Positions 32,801 to 44,800 of a DNA stretch of 64,000 bases are shown here, one piece after another; position 1 is the first letter of the stretch, and each line of letters opens with the position of its first letter. Position numbers and translations under genes: made by a program. The stretch lies in NCBI GenBank assembly GCA_022457155.1, contig JAJGOT010000240.1, positions 696,001 through 760,000 on the forward strand, in the 5' to 3' direction. Under the pieces are notes generated by a model, which saw only the letters and a list, made by a program, of their open reading frames with translations, ran no database searches and was not told the DNA's origin. This DNA comes from Cladopsammia gracilis (lineage: Eukaryota > Cnidaria > Anthozoa > Scleractinia > Dendrophylliidae).

Positions 32801-35800
32801 GTCCGTTTCGCAGGGGCCCAGTGGTGGCGCCGCGAAACGACGTCTGTTTTTTCAGGCTATTAAAGTTGTATACTCAGCTTTGAAACCTCAGTAAAGATTA
32901 ACGAACCTAGTTTTCGATTTGCAATTCATAGATTGTATGTTCAGTTGAAGCGGCAGACTCTAAACCGGTGTACTGATACAATTCGGTTTGCTTAAGAAAA
33001 TCCAGCGTTGATTACGGAAAACTAAGCGTTGATTGATAAACAAAAACTAAGTGTTCAGAGTGGATAACAATTTACTGTCATTATAAATTCTGTTCACTCG
33101 TATCTAATTTTTAGTTTGTTTAATTAAGAATACATCATTCTGAGTATTATTTGTTCAGCGGTATCGGTAAACGATAATACATTCCGTTTTGTCCCCTGAC
33201 ACAGCTAATTAATGTCTTACATTTCCTTAGCACACGCTTCAAGTATTGTTGAATATCTCCAAGACTGGGAACTACAGTCTGCTAGTACATTACATCAACA
33301 ATGGAAGCAGAATCGAAGTAAACGCCGTCATACAATACAAAAATGCTTCCGGTCCGCTGGCAAGTGAGAACTTCACCATTTCACTTACAGCTGAATGTAG
33401 AAACTGTAAAGAAAAAATCAACGACAACTGGCTTTTTCTGAAGAAAGGACAGTGGATGATCAACATAACTGCAGCAGAGCCTCGACAACATATACAACTG
33501 GTAAATAAAGTTTATTTTCATTTGCTGGTTTTCTTTTAGAATCAATACACAATATACCTTCATTTGAGTCATGCAATGTAATGCAAAGTGCTTCAAACGC
33601 GATAGAAATCAAGAACGAATAATCTAATCGTTTTAGTATAAATCTACTAGACGTTCAAAACTTAACAACAAGACAGGCTCGCGTTTTTATTGAATAATGA
33701 TATCAATAGGTATAATCGGCTATTCACTCTACTCACTTTCTACAACAGGATAAATAGTGAGTAGCATAGCCAATAAGAGAACAGCATTCGTGATCGAGAA
33801 ACCAGAGATGTTACAATGGAGACATCCCCGAAGGTATACTCATTACTGATCCTCTCATGAACCTTCGAGGGTACCTTCCGGAAAATCTTCCGTACGCGCG
33901 TTATTTTTAAGGAAATCTCGGAAAACTATATAAAGCTAATAAAATGTTGTTTTTCCTTTTAATCTTTTGGTAAGCCCGCGCGAGCCTTCAAACGCAAACA
34001 TGACGGTGTTTACTTTAAGCCTGGTTTCCATATAATCGCAAGGATCCCAAGGATCGCAGCGATCGCAGAAAAAAAGTGTTGTGCGACTCTTGTGATCATA
34101 TGGAAACGAAAAACTTTGCGATCCTTGCGATCATTACGATCCTTGCGATCCTTGCGATTGCGATCGCAGAGATGGAAAAATTTCTATCTCTGCGATCCTG
34201 GCGATCGTTGCGATGGAGAGGTTTTTATATGGAAACCACTCTTGCGATCCGTGCGATCCTTCCGATCCAAAATGTCCCAGAAAGCATTGCACCCCAAAGC
34301 CTTGTATCCCATAATGCACTTAAAGTTTATCGGATCCAGGCCTACTCAACGTTTCCTTGCGATCGCTGCGATCATATGGAAACCTGAGGCCTCAGCGAGA
34401 CCTCAGCAAGTCTCACCGAATCTCAGCAAGGATCGCAAGAATCGCAGCGATCGTCGGTCGTAACGATCGCTGCGATTATATGGAACCAGGCTTTACTGAA
34501 TTGCCAGCCTCCATGTTAGCGCGAACATCAAAACAAACTTGTCTACATGTATGTCATTCAAGAGCTAATGGGCTAACAAAGTGTGTGGGGCTTTTTCGAT
34601 ATTTTCATTGGTTCCAGAGTAAATCCACTTTGAAGTTGGACAATAGAAAATTGTTCTATGCGCGTCACACTCTGGTGCGCCACGAGAAAAGCCCCACACC
34701 CTTTGGTGCATTAAAGTCCAACAAACATTCTGGCCAAGTTTCGTGAAAATCTGACAAATCCAAATACCCTATTAATTCATTTGAACAGAGGCAATTCTCG
34801 CATAAACAAACCTCGAGTTTTTAGCCTCGAAAGATTTTCACAGTTTTTGCACCTCATCAAAGTGGCTGTCATCATGTCCGTTCCGCCAACCAATGAAACG
34901 CGAAATACAACCCCCTGAAGAGTCTCTTGACGAAGGAAATTTGCGGGAAAAGCATTCGCCGATTCAAAGGTGAAAAATCATGGGAAAGACGAAGACTCGC
35001 GCCGCGGCAAAAAACAATAAGCGGACACCGAAAACAACCAAACGAAATGTTAAAACAAAGAAGACCACTGAGAAAAACCAGACAAGTGAAAACCCGGTTG
35101 ATCAGATTGATCCGAAACACGCTCTGGTATCAGCAATGAATTCTTGGACTTCTTGCGGGTAAGCTATTCTCTCATAATTGGGCTTTTTCTCCTTCTCCAC
35201 GGTTTAATTCACTTGCATCTTAGTGGCGAAGCAGTCGCTAGTCTGTCAAAATTGCCAACGGAGGGGTTTTAGTATAAACCCTATATGGCTTATATAAGGG
35301 AGTACCCCCCCCCCTGGGGTATAAACAGCGAGCTCCACGCAGCTATAAAGCGTAGCGAATGGAAGCTTAAATTACAGCGTTGACTGAGACAAACTTCAAC
35401 TCTCTACAAGTTGAATAACTTATTAAGCTACAACTCTCTCTGCTATAAAGCTTGGATCCTGAAAATTAAAATCCTGCAAAGACAAAACTAAAATAGCTGG
35501 GCCCAGCGTGACATAAGTAGCAGGAAAGACATTCACGGCCAACAGATCATTTCAGATCCTGTCATGTCCGGTATTTCAGAGAGAAAAGTTAGAGCAATTC
35601 AAACCTTTCCTACATAAAAATCTACATGTCAATATTAATGGAGAAAACAACACAACAACCGCCAGGCAAAAAAGGACGCTAACTGATGAGGTCAAAATCT
35701 ACAAGCGCAACACCGCGGGAAACAACAACCGACAGACTTGACCTCTAGTCCGTTGCACGTCGGCTTTTGAAAGGTTTTAAAACTCAGTCTACACTCTATA

Positions 35801-38800
35801 GTCACTAAAATCCTCCTTATTTATTTATGTATAAACGGCCAAATGAAGATACCCGTTCAAAACATATAGAACGAGTAAATGGCATTAAAAACATGAGGTA
35901 AGAGTCGTGCATGCCTGCCACCCCCATTTTACACCCGGATGAAATTTAGCGGGAAAATCCTAGGTACTTGGTGTATCCCTGATCATAATGTATGGTACTT
36001 CATGTATCCCTTATTGTAATGTATTTAGATATATTGCAGTGTAATTTAGGGTCGGATCACAGTATCTAGGGTTGAAGCACTGATTTTAGTATTTAGGGTT
36101 AAGCACTGATTCCAGTATTTCCAATGTATCGAAAGGGTTAGTTCTTATAAATGGTCTGGGCTAGCAGCATATTATCTTATATCCCTTAAAAATTACAATT
36201 TTCGGCAGCTAGTCCTCCGTGGTGTAGTGGATAGTGTGCATGGAGTAGATCATACGGCCCGGGTTCGATTCCCCATTGTGCTATTTTTATCTTCTTTTTC
36301 TACTGAAATAAAAACTAAGGCCCGGTTCAGACGCCGAACTTTTCATGAGCCGAACTTAATTCGAATTTGGACCGACCCAAATTAACAAAAGTACGCCTGT
36401 TGATTCAGACGCTGAACTTAATTAGCCGAACTTAATTCAGTTTGAAGAGAAACAAATCGAAAGGTGAGCGATTTTCAGGCAAAGATGTCAGAACACGCAC
36501 CAGTCGTTATAATAATTTATGCATTAGGTTCGGCTCATGAAAAGTTCCGCGTCTGAATCAAAGCCGTTCAAAGCCGAAATTCCCGGCTGAGCCAGGCGAA
36601 AAGAACGGCTCAGCCGTTCCAAATTCAAATAGCCGTTCTTAATTGATTCAGACGCCGAACTTTTCATGTACTTAATTCAAGGTATTAGGTTCGGCTCATG
36701 AAAAGTTCGGCGTCTGAACTGGGCCTAAGTGTTTAAATACAAAATAATAAGGGATACACCAAGTACATACCGGGAAAATCACAACAAGCCGCTGGACTCC
36801 TAAATAGGATTATCGGATTATCACACCCGAAGCTACCTATTAACTATTCCCTTAAAACTCTTTTTTAAGAATATCTCGCGTTCTTTTAATGATTTTGCAA
36901 ATTCTTTCAATAATTTTTAGATTGATGTTATATCTTTAGAGAAATAAAAAATTCTGAAATTATGGAAAATGGGACCAATGAAGGTTAATAGTAACCTTAA
37001 TTTAGTAAAAAAAATTCCTGTCTTTTCCTCTACAAAAATCATCGAGAGTGAATTTCTTATCGATGAGTATATGTTGTCTTTGGATGTATTATTGTCGTTA
37101 TTGCTTCATGGTCAATTTGAAATTCAAATTTCCACCAACGGTTGCGTTTTACACTGCCGTCAATCATAATTAATACGAAAGCCAACGGACCATGTAAAAA
37201 AGAAACAAACAAAATGGATCGAAATTTACCAATCATAATGCACGGACGTGACCTTTTGACCTCTTTGAAGTGAAGATCTGTTTCCTGAGAGGTAAGCTAA
37301 GATGATTGACGACAGTATAAAACGCAACTGTTGGTGGAAATTTGAATTTCAAATTCCTCATGTTATTGAAAGGCGCAGTAAATAGAAAAATTTCCATGAC
37401 ATGATTTCTGTGTGAATTAGAGTCTTCTCATCACGATCAGTACACTGAAAACTTTGGGCGTGCTGTAAAGTTATAAATCAGATAAAGAGGATCGAAAACC
37501 AGTGTTTTGCCTTTCTTATTTGCTCTTTGTTTTGCACCTTATCCGTCATCATACTCATCCAAAATATCGCAATATTTGGCAAGTCGCTGTGTTTACAGGC
37601 TGCTGGATTTTGTTTGTAACCACACCACGAAATGTCGCAACAAGTGTGCTCCCTAAATGCATGCGGAATAATGTTTTTGAGGCCTTGCTTTAAAGATTCA
37701 GAATCTCCAACATTTTGGTTGATACAATAACTGAAACACTTGGTCAGGTAATTTATAACCTTTGGACTCAGAATTGAGCAATTATATAGTCTAGTATTTA
37801 GGGATCTCTTGACATGAACAATATCGGACCATTTCTCAACACCATAGGGGACTTTGTTTTTTTATATCTGCTAAGATTGTTGAGTCATCATCCTCAACAT
37901 AAATTGAAAATTTCACTCCAGATTGAGGAGTGTTAGTCCACAGTTCACAGGCAACGTCTCTTTCCATTGCTTTTGATGATCGACAGTGATTTTTTTCGAC
38001 AGTCATGTTTTTTTTTGTTTCCCAGTTAATTTGTTATGGCTACATATTTTACATGTCTTGCATCTGGTGGAGCATCTAACAACCATGACCGGTTGAAGAA
38101 TTGTGCCCCCTTCCCCTTTTCTGCCAGCCCATATCGTAAGCGACTGCAATTCCAACAAGACCATCTCCGGATGGACCAGAAGATTGCTCAGCCATTTGTT
38201 TTTCTAAATTCAAGTTTATTTTACAGCTATCCCTTGCAACATTCTCTTTCTCTTCTTTTAAACGGGTGATGATTCATGGTTGGCAGGTTCATTGTTGAGA
38301 GTAAATTATTTAGGTGTGTATTCCCCATGACAGCATGCAGGGATCCTAATACTGTCCTTGTGTTAATAGCGGAGCACTTGCCAGGCCGAAGGCCTGGCTG
38401 CGCAGCTCCATACTCATAGAACCTGTGCCGTGATTTTTCATAGTCATGACTAGCGGAATGTTTCGCGGGCGCGTGTTTGCCCGCCCGCCCGCCGTGTTGG
38501 AACAACATCCGGGATCTTGAAAGCAAGGCTTTGTTTTTCACGCGGCCACACAGCCGTGAGCTCGGTAAACACTTTAGTTGTTTTGTTGTGTCTAGCGGAT
38601 AATTAAAGTCGTTATTTTCCTGCATTTTTTCGCGGTTTGCTACTCAAGACAGGGATACCAATTAAGGTATACTCAGAAGCCGCTTTAGTGGGAAAAGACG
38701 AGCTTTAAGGGATAAAATCTTGCTTCGAGGAACTTCGTGTATTACGTTTTTATCGATGCGGGAGATGTTTGTTTTCTACGGATTTCAGAACCAGAAGCGG

Positions 38801-41800
38801 AGATTTGAATTTCCAAGCAAGCGAGGGACTTAAAGGTAAAACAGATTACAGTTCTCGATGAGAATTTATGTTGATATCGATCTGTGAGTGACTTTTTATT
38901 AGTGGTATTGTTAGTTTTGGAGAATTGATTTTAAAACGTGCTTAACTTCAGTTGTATCGATCTCTTGAATTTCATCGAAGAAAGCTTGAACCCTATGAGC
39001 TATAATTAAATGGTACGCGTTTTGCTTTTAAACGTAAACTAATAGAGATTTGAATAAATTTTTTCGAAAGCAGATTGTGTTGTCCATTTTTAAGTGTTTG
39101 TTCATTCATTAGATAGATTGAAAAGCGATTTTATGTAAACAAAACAAGACTTTGATTTTATAGTACAGTTCTATCTTCACTCGCATCGCCTTATGTAAAT
39201 ATGTTTGTGTATTTTTGCAATTTTTGATTTTCAAATCAGTTTCTCGGGCAATTTTTGACAAACATAAACTGTATTTTATTCGGAAACTAGTGGTACTAGT
39301 TTTTCTAGACAGAGAAAAGTTGTTTTTGTGAACTTTTGTACGGTCTATAAAAATGTACTGCGCAGACGGTCGCGTAATACTGTTTTTGAGAATTGCTAAA
39401 ATTGAAAATAGCCCGTTCGTCAATCTTAATTCTTGTGCTTCCAACCTTTCACCTTAGTTAAGTTTCACCTTAGTTAAGTTTCACCTTAGTTAAGCTTGTT
39501 CAAAGTGCGACGCTGTTAGGCTTGGGCTATGTATATATATTATCACTAACAAGAGGACCACGGCTTCCAGCGCTGTGTTCTAACATGTATTTCAGTTCAT
39601 GTGTGCATAAAAGCAAATAGTAAATTATATTATGTTTTGTCTCATGCTCAGTCAAGTACATGTACTTAATCTAATTAATGCAAATAAAAAACTTCAATTT
39701 GCACCCACTGTACACTTAATTCAGTTGAAGATGAAATACACTTTTTATTTCACTGTATGTTATATGACGAATCACGAAATACCCTTTTTGACAAAATTAT
39801 TAAACAAAATAGATTGTTTAAAAAATTGGATTATCATAAGAAGGTTTTATTTCTTTTCAACAATACTGACCCACATATTAGCAGGTCGACTGCTGCTTTT
39901 GTCACTCAAGCAATGAAAACAAGAGCAAAATATAGTCAGTAGTACTCGTCATTGTTTTACAAATAGGAAGTTTACTCTTTCAAAATTGGTCATATCCATG
40001 GACATATCACGGACATTTTATTTCCAACAAGTCAAATATCACATGATCTACAATGTGGCAACAAAACAAAAAGTTGAATACGGTTAAAAATCAGAACCCC
40101 ATATTCAGGTTTATATAATTTCAAAAGACTGTCATTATCTTGGAGAACTGATTAAGGAAAGCAAAAACCTTTTTAAGAAAGGAAAGTTCAAAATGGCAGG
40201 AGTCTAAATAATGTACGCTGCAATTTGATTGGCAAAGAAGAATTGTATTTTACTTATTTTTAGTTGTATTTTAAATACCTACATATAATAATTACAAACA
40301 TTTTCTGGCACTAAGATCTGAACAAGATTTCAAATCATTTCGAAGAACTTGAAGTTCAATCAGTCTTGTACCACAAATATCAACTTCATGTTTAGTTTGC
40401 TCAGCTATTTGCTTTCGAGTTTTTAAAACAAAAAGCACTCAAAAAGATGAGAGAGAATCGTAATAGTCGATCTTGCTGATTTGCAATAATTTTAGCGGTG
40501 TAACACACATTCAACATACCCACCGGGCAACCCCCGGAACAAATCCGGTCCTTCTGGCGCGGGGATGGGGAATTTTTTCAAGCGTTCTTGTTTCCAAATG
40601 TGCTCAGATAATACCTTTCCGAGAAAAAGTTGTTCCTGTTCAATTACAAGTTACAGAAATTTCAAAAAATATAATACCATATTTGAAGGCAAAATAGTTT
40701 TAAATCATTCATTCTTTGTAGGTTGAAAGTTAGCGATCTTGTGGTCGACTTGCGTTCAACAAAAAAATTATCACAGCACGTGATGAACTTTTTTCAAACC
40801 GCGGAGTGAAATCAATAGTACACGGTACAAAGCCTGGTTTTCACTTGCGACATGAGCATAGACATAAGGATAAGCAGAAGCAAAACAATGCTTATTTTCC
40901 ACATGGCTCGTTTTCCTTTGTTCTTTCGGGTGATTATATTAAATAAACCCCGGCAATTATCAACTGTCTGAAAAGCTGGGGGCGGCTTTGATTGTACCAG
41001 GGGAGAGCGGGGCTGATATTCCCCGAGGGGAATATTACAGGTAATATTCTCCCGGAGGAAAAAATGATATTTTCCTCCCGACACACCAACACTGGCAAAC
41101 AAAACTACAACCTGACTTCAACAGTGTTCTGTGGGATTCTTTCGCTATTTCTTACCAACAGCTCTTTGTCGTTTACAGCGACGATTTCCCTCTTGGAAGC
41201 TTGTTTTCCACTTGACGCGGTTATCTTTTTCAATTCTCGACATTCTCCCGCTTGTTCACAGCTAAACAAACCATCCGTCGCGTCCTGCAATGCTAAACTG
41301 AGCGTTTTCATAGCCATTATCCAGCTTCTCGGTCGATAGAAATTCCTCTCACTTAAGGCCTGGATTGATCGAACCGTTAAAAGTATTCTGCGTAACAAAA
41401 AATTCTTCCTGCGAGTCACTCATTTCTGACAAATTCAGAGTGAACTTGTGAGAACGTTGCCGTACGAATGTTCTTCACACGTACATACGTCCAAAACAAA
41501 ATCCAGTAAAGAAAAGTGTTTGTTTCCGGTCGGTGTGTCAAGAAACGAAGAAAATCATGTCTATTATACTGTATTACAATGTGACAACCCCAATGGATAC
41601 TTTCGGAATTCTTATTCTATTATTTAGCTCTTTACACACCACTAAATTTGCAAACCAATGCGCGCGCCTGTAAAAATTAACCAATCAAAAATAACTTTAA
41701 TACGCGCGCTTATGCGTAGTGCATAACAGGTGAACCGTCACGCAAAAACAGTCAACAAAAACAAGGCTTAACCATGCCACGCAGCTGGAACTTTCATGAC

Positions 41801-44800
41801 TTTATAAAATTCAGCAAAATCCTACCTTTCTTTGTAGTTATTGGAAACGTGTGGGACCGGTATTTTCAACAGATGCCGTTTTTATCCACAGACCCCGGGA
41901 CCCCGTGTTTTCCACAGACCCCGTGACACCCGTTTTCCACAGACCCCGGGACCCCGTGTTTTCCACAGATCCCGTGACCCCGTGTTTTTCACAGACCCCG
42001 GGTCTCCTTGTTTTCCACAGACCCCGGGACCCTGGCCCCGTGTTTTCCAGCAAACCATCAGAAACAATATCCAGACATTACGTGACATCATTGCATGATA
42101 GGGAAAAACTTACAGGAGATAACCCAAAGGGCACTTTGATTACAAATGATATCAGTTTAAAACTTGTGTAAGCCCCAGTTAGCATGTTTGTCAAAGAATT
42201 TTAACAACTATTAGTATAAATCTACTAGCGTTCTTTTGTAGAAAGTGAGTAGAGTTAGTAGCCTAATGGCGGTCGCTTCTTCGAGTGTCTGTGAAGAGTA
42301 TTTGTTGTTAAGTTTTGAACGTCTAGTAGATTTATATCGGAGCACTTGCCAGGCCGATGGCCTGGCTGCGCAGCACCTGTGCCGTGATTTTTCATGGTCA
42401 TGGCTAGCGGAATGTTTCGCGGGCGCGTGTTTGCCCGCCCGCCCGCCCGCCGTGTTGGAACAACATCCGGGATCTTGAAAGCAAGGCTTTGTTTTTCACG
42501 CGGCCACACAGCCGTGAGCTCGGTAAACACTTTAGTTGTTTTGTTGTGTCTAGCGGAGAATTAAAGTCGTTATTTTCCTGCATTTTTTCGCGGTTTGCTA
42601 CTCAAGACAGGGATACTAATTAAGGTATACTCAGAAGCCGCTTTAGTGGGAAAAGACGAGCTTTAAGGGATAAAATCTTGCTTCGAGGAACTTCGTGTAT
42701 TACGTTTTTATCGATGCGGGAGATGTTTGTTTTCTACGGATTTCAGAACCAGAAGCGGAGATTTGAATTTCCAAGCAAGCGAGGGGCTTAAAGGTAAAAC
42801 AGATTACAGTTCTCGATGAGAATTTATGTTGATATCGATCTGTGAGTGACTTTTTATTAGTGGTATTGTTAGTTTTGGAGAATTGATTTTAAAACGTGCT
42901 TAACTTCAGTTGTATCGATCTCTTGAATTTCATCGAAGAAAGCTTGAACCCTATGAGCTATAATTAAATGGTACGCGTTTTGCTTTTAAACGTAAACTAA
43001 TGGAGATTTGAATAAATTTTTTCGAAAGAAGATTGTGTTGTCCATTTTTAAATGTTTGTTCATTCATTAGATAGATTGAAAAGCGATTTTATGTAAACAA
43101 AACAAGACTTTGATTTTATAGTACAGTTCTATCTTCACTCGCATCGCCTTATGCAAATATGTTTGTGTATTTTTGCAATTTTTGATCAGTTTCTCGGGCA
43201 ATTTTTGACATACATAAACTGTATTTTATTCGGAAACTAGTGGTTCTAGTTATTCTAGACAGAGAAAAGTTGTTTTTGTGAACTTTTGTACGGTCTATAA
43301 AAATGTACTGTGCAGACGGTCGCGTAATACTGTTTTTGAGAATTGCTAAAATTGAAAATAGCCCGTTCGTCAATCTTAATTCTTGTGCTTCCAACCTTTC
43401 ACCTTAGTTAAGTTTCACCTTAGTTAAGCTTGTTCAAAGTGCGACGCTGTTAGGCTTGGGCTATGTATATATATTACTAAAACAATTAGATTATTGGCTC
43501 TTGATTTCTATCGTGTAAAAGTTGACGAGGGCGGACTATCACGCAATAGAAATATTGAGCTCAAAATCTAATTGTTAAATAGAAGTAATGACCCGTTTAT
43601 CTAATTCAAAATCTCTTTGTATCCTCATCGCAAGTGTACAATTTTCCAAATAATTTATTGTCAGGACCGCGTAATCGCTATTCCTGATGAGTTTATAGAA
43701 GGCACAGCACTTGGAGACCAAAGTACAAGAGAGGATTACAAGTTCAAGTGCAATATTGAAGGAAGTTTGAGGTGAGACATCTCATATTTTATCTTTTTCC
43801 CCACGGATACAAAATCAAAAAATTATTTGTCATTTCTTTTCTTAATTTCATTTCATTTTGTTATTATATTACATCAAGTGGCATTGACTAAGTAGTTTCC
43901 TTCCTTTGCCAGTCATATCATTTTGTGCACTTCAACCGGTTCATTGAGATTCTCACATGGACGAAGATTACCTCGAAAAGCTGACAGAGTTGATTTCGGA
44001 TGACTTTAACCTTTTTCTGGACAAATTTCTAAAATTTTTGTTTCTTACGACATTTCTTTCAGGAATGATGTTTCGTCCCGAATGGAAACATCACTCAGAA
44101 ACGTCTAGTAGATTTCTGATATGAAAAAACGCTAATTGTGTATACTTGCCAGAATATTTTTCTTCATGAGACGAAATTTATCCCTTATGCAGACGAAGGG
44201 GGTGAAATCGTCCCGGCATACGAGCCAACTCGTGAATATGTAACGCTCTCTTTATATTTAGTGGATGTCGGACCGGAAGTCACGAAGCGCGAGCAACGAG
44301 CGCGGAACGCGAAGCACGGGAGGGGAGGGAAGGAAAAAAAAGCGCCTTTAGACACACCATTGTTCTGGCTCTTTTGCCCTCCACACGCCCACAAAAACTG
44401 ACAAATAAGTATCAGACACATAACAAAACAGCAGCTATTTTAAAACATGCTAGAGATTCAAATAACTCATGCTGGATACAATAACGGAGGTTCCTAGCTC
44501 TGAGCCACATAAGGAACTGAAAACAATTGGAAGATACTATTATTCCAACTGAGAGAATTGCATTCTAAAGAAAACTTGGATCTTTATCCATGACCGAAGA
44601 AACACTTTCTCACAAGTCATGATAACCGCACACTTAATAAAACTACTTATTCACGGCCTGAGAAAATAGTTGATTCTAGCTATTATAGATCTTCCAAATT
44701 AAAAAAAAACATATCTTAGCGTGACATAAGTATGTATTGTGTGAAATGAGAGAACTGGATAACGTAATGCGTTAAATTTGTTGTGACCTTTGATAAGCAG

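Larger units (their letters stand above)
30100..32859. mobile_element. Mutator-like (TAGCCTG) DNA element 3, 2.76 kb
   Basis: TIRs of about 110 bp: TAGCCTGAGAAAAAAGACGT then CGTTTCGCGGCGC, mirrored at 32760-32859. Near-exact 9-bp flanks TTTAAGTTG (30091-30099) and TTAAAGTTG (32860-32868) match at 8 of 9. It has the same terminal heptamer as elements 1 and 2 but otherwise different TIRs. No transposase or helicase is visible; the interior hosts at least three smaller insertions. Confidence 0.82.
35955..36775. mobile_element. Inverted-repeat element with GTACTTGGTGTATCCC ends
   Basis: GTACTTGGTGTATCCCT at 35967 and its variant GTACTTCATGTATCCCTTAT at 35997 are mirrored by ATAAGGGATACACCAAGTAC at about 36748-36767. 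Inside are a tRNA-like promoter (36211-36285) and a Harbinger-like MITE (36318-36726). Confidence 0.55.

Noticed and set aside
35307..35316. C-run near 35.3 kb as a regulatory site
   Set aside because: A simple homopolymer without supporting context.
36211..36285. A functional tRNA gene
   Set aside because: A and B boxes are present but the acceptor stem does not pair and the anticodon arm is poor; called a tRNA-derived repeat instead.
4689..43394. Short ORF beginning [14 protein letters not shown] conserved at 4689, 39444 (-) and 43394 (-)
   Set aside because: It lies wholly within the three copies of the Helitron-like repeat; conservation reflects recent repeat copying. Frames end differently in each copy and the composition is not protein-like.
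44138..44420. Overlapping ORFs on both strands near 44.2-44.4 kb
   Set aside because: GC-rich purine-rich patch; no motifs, no splice signals consistent with laminin phases.
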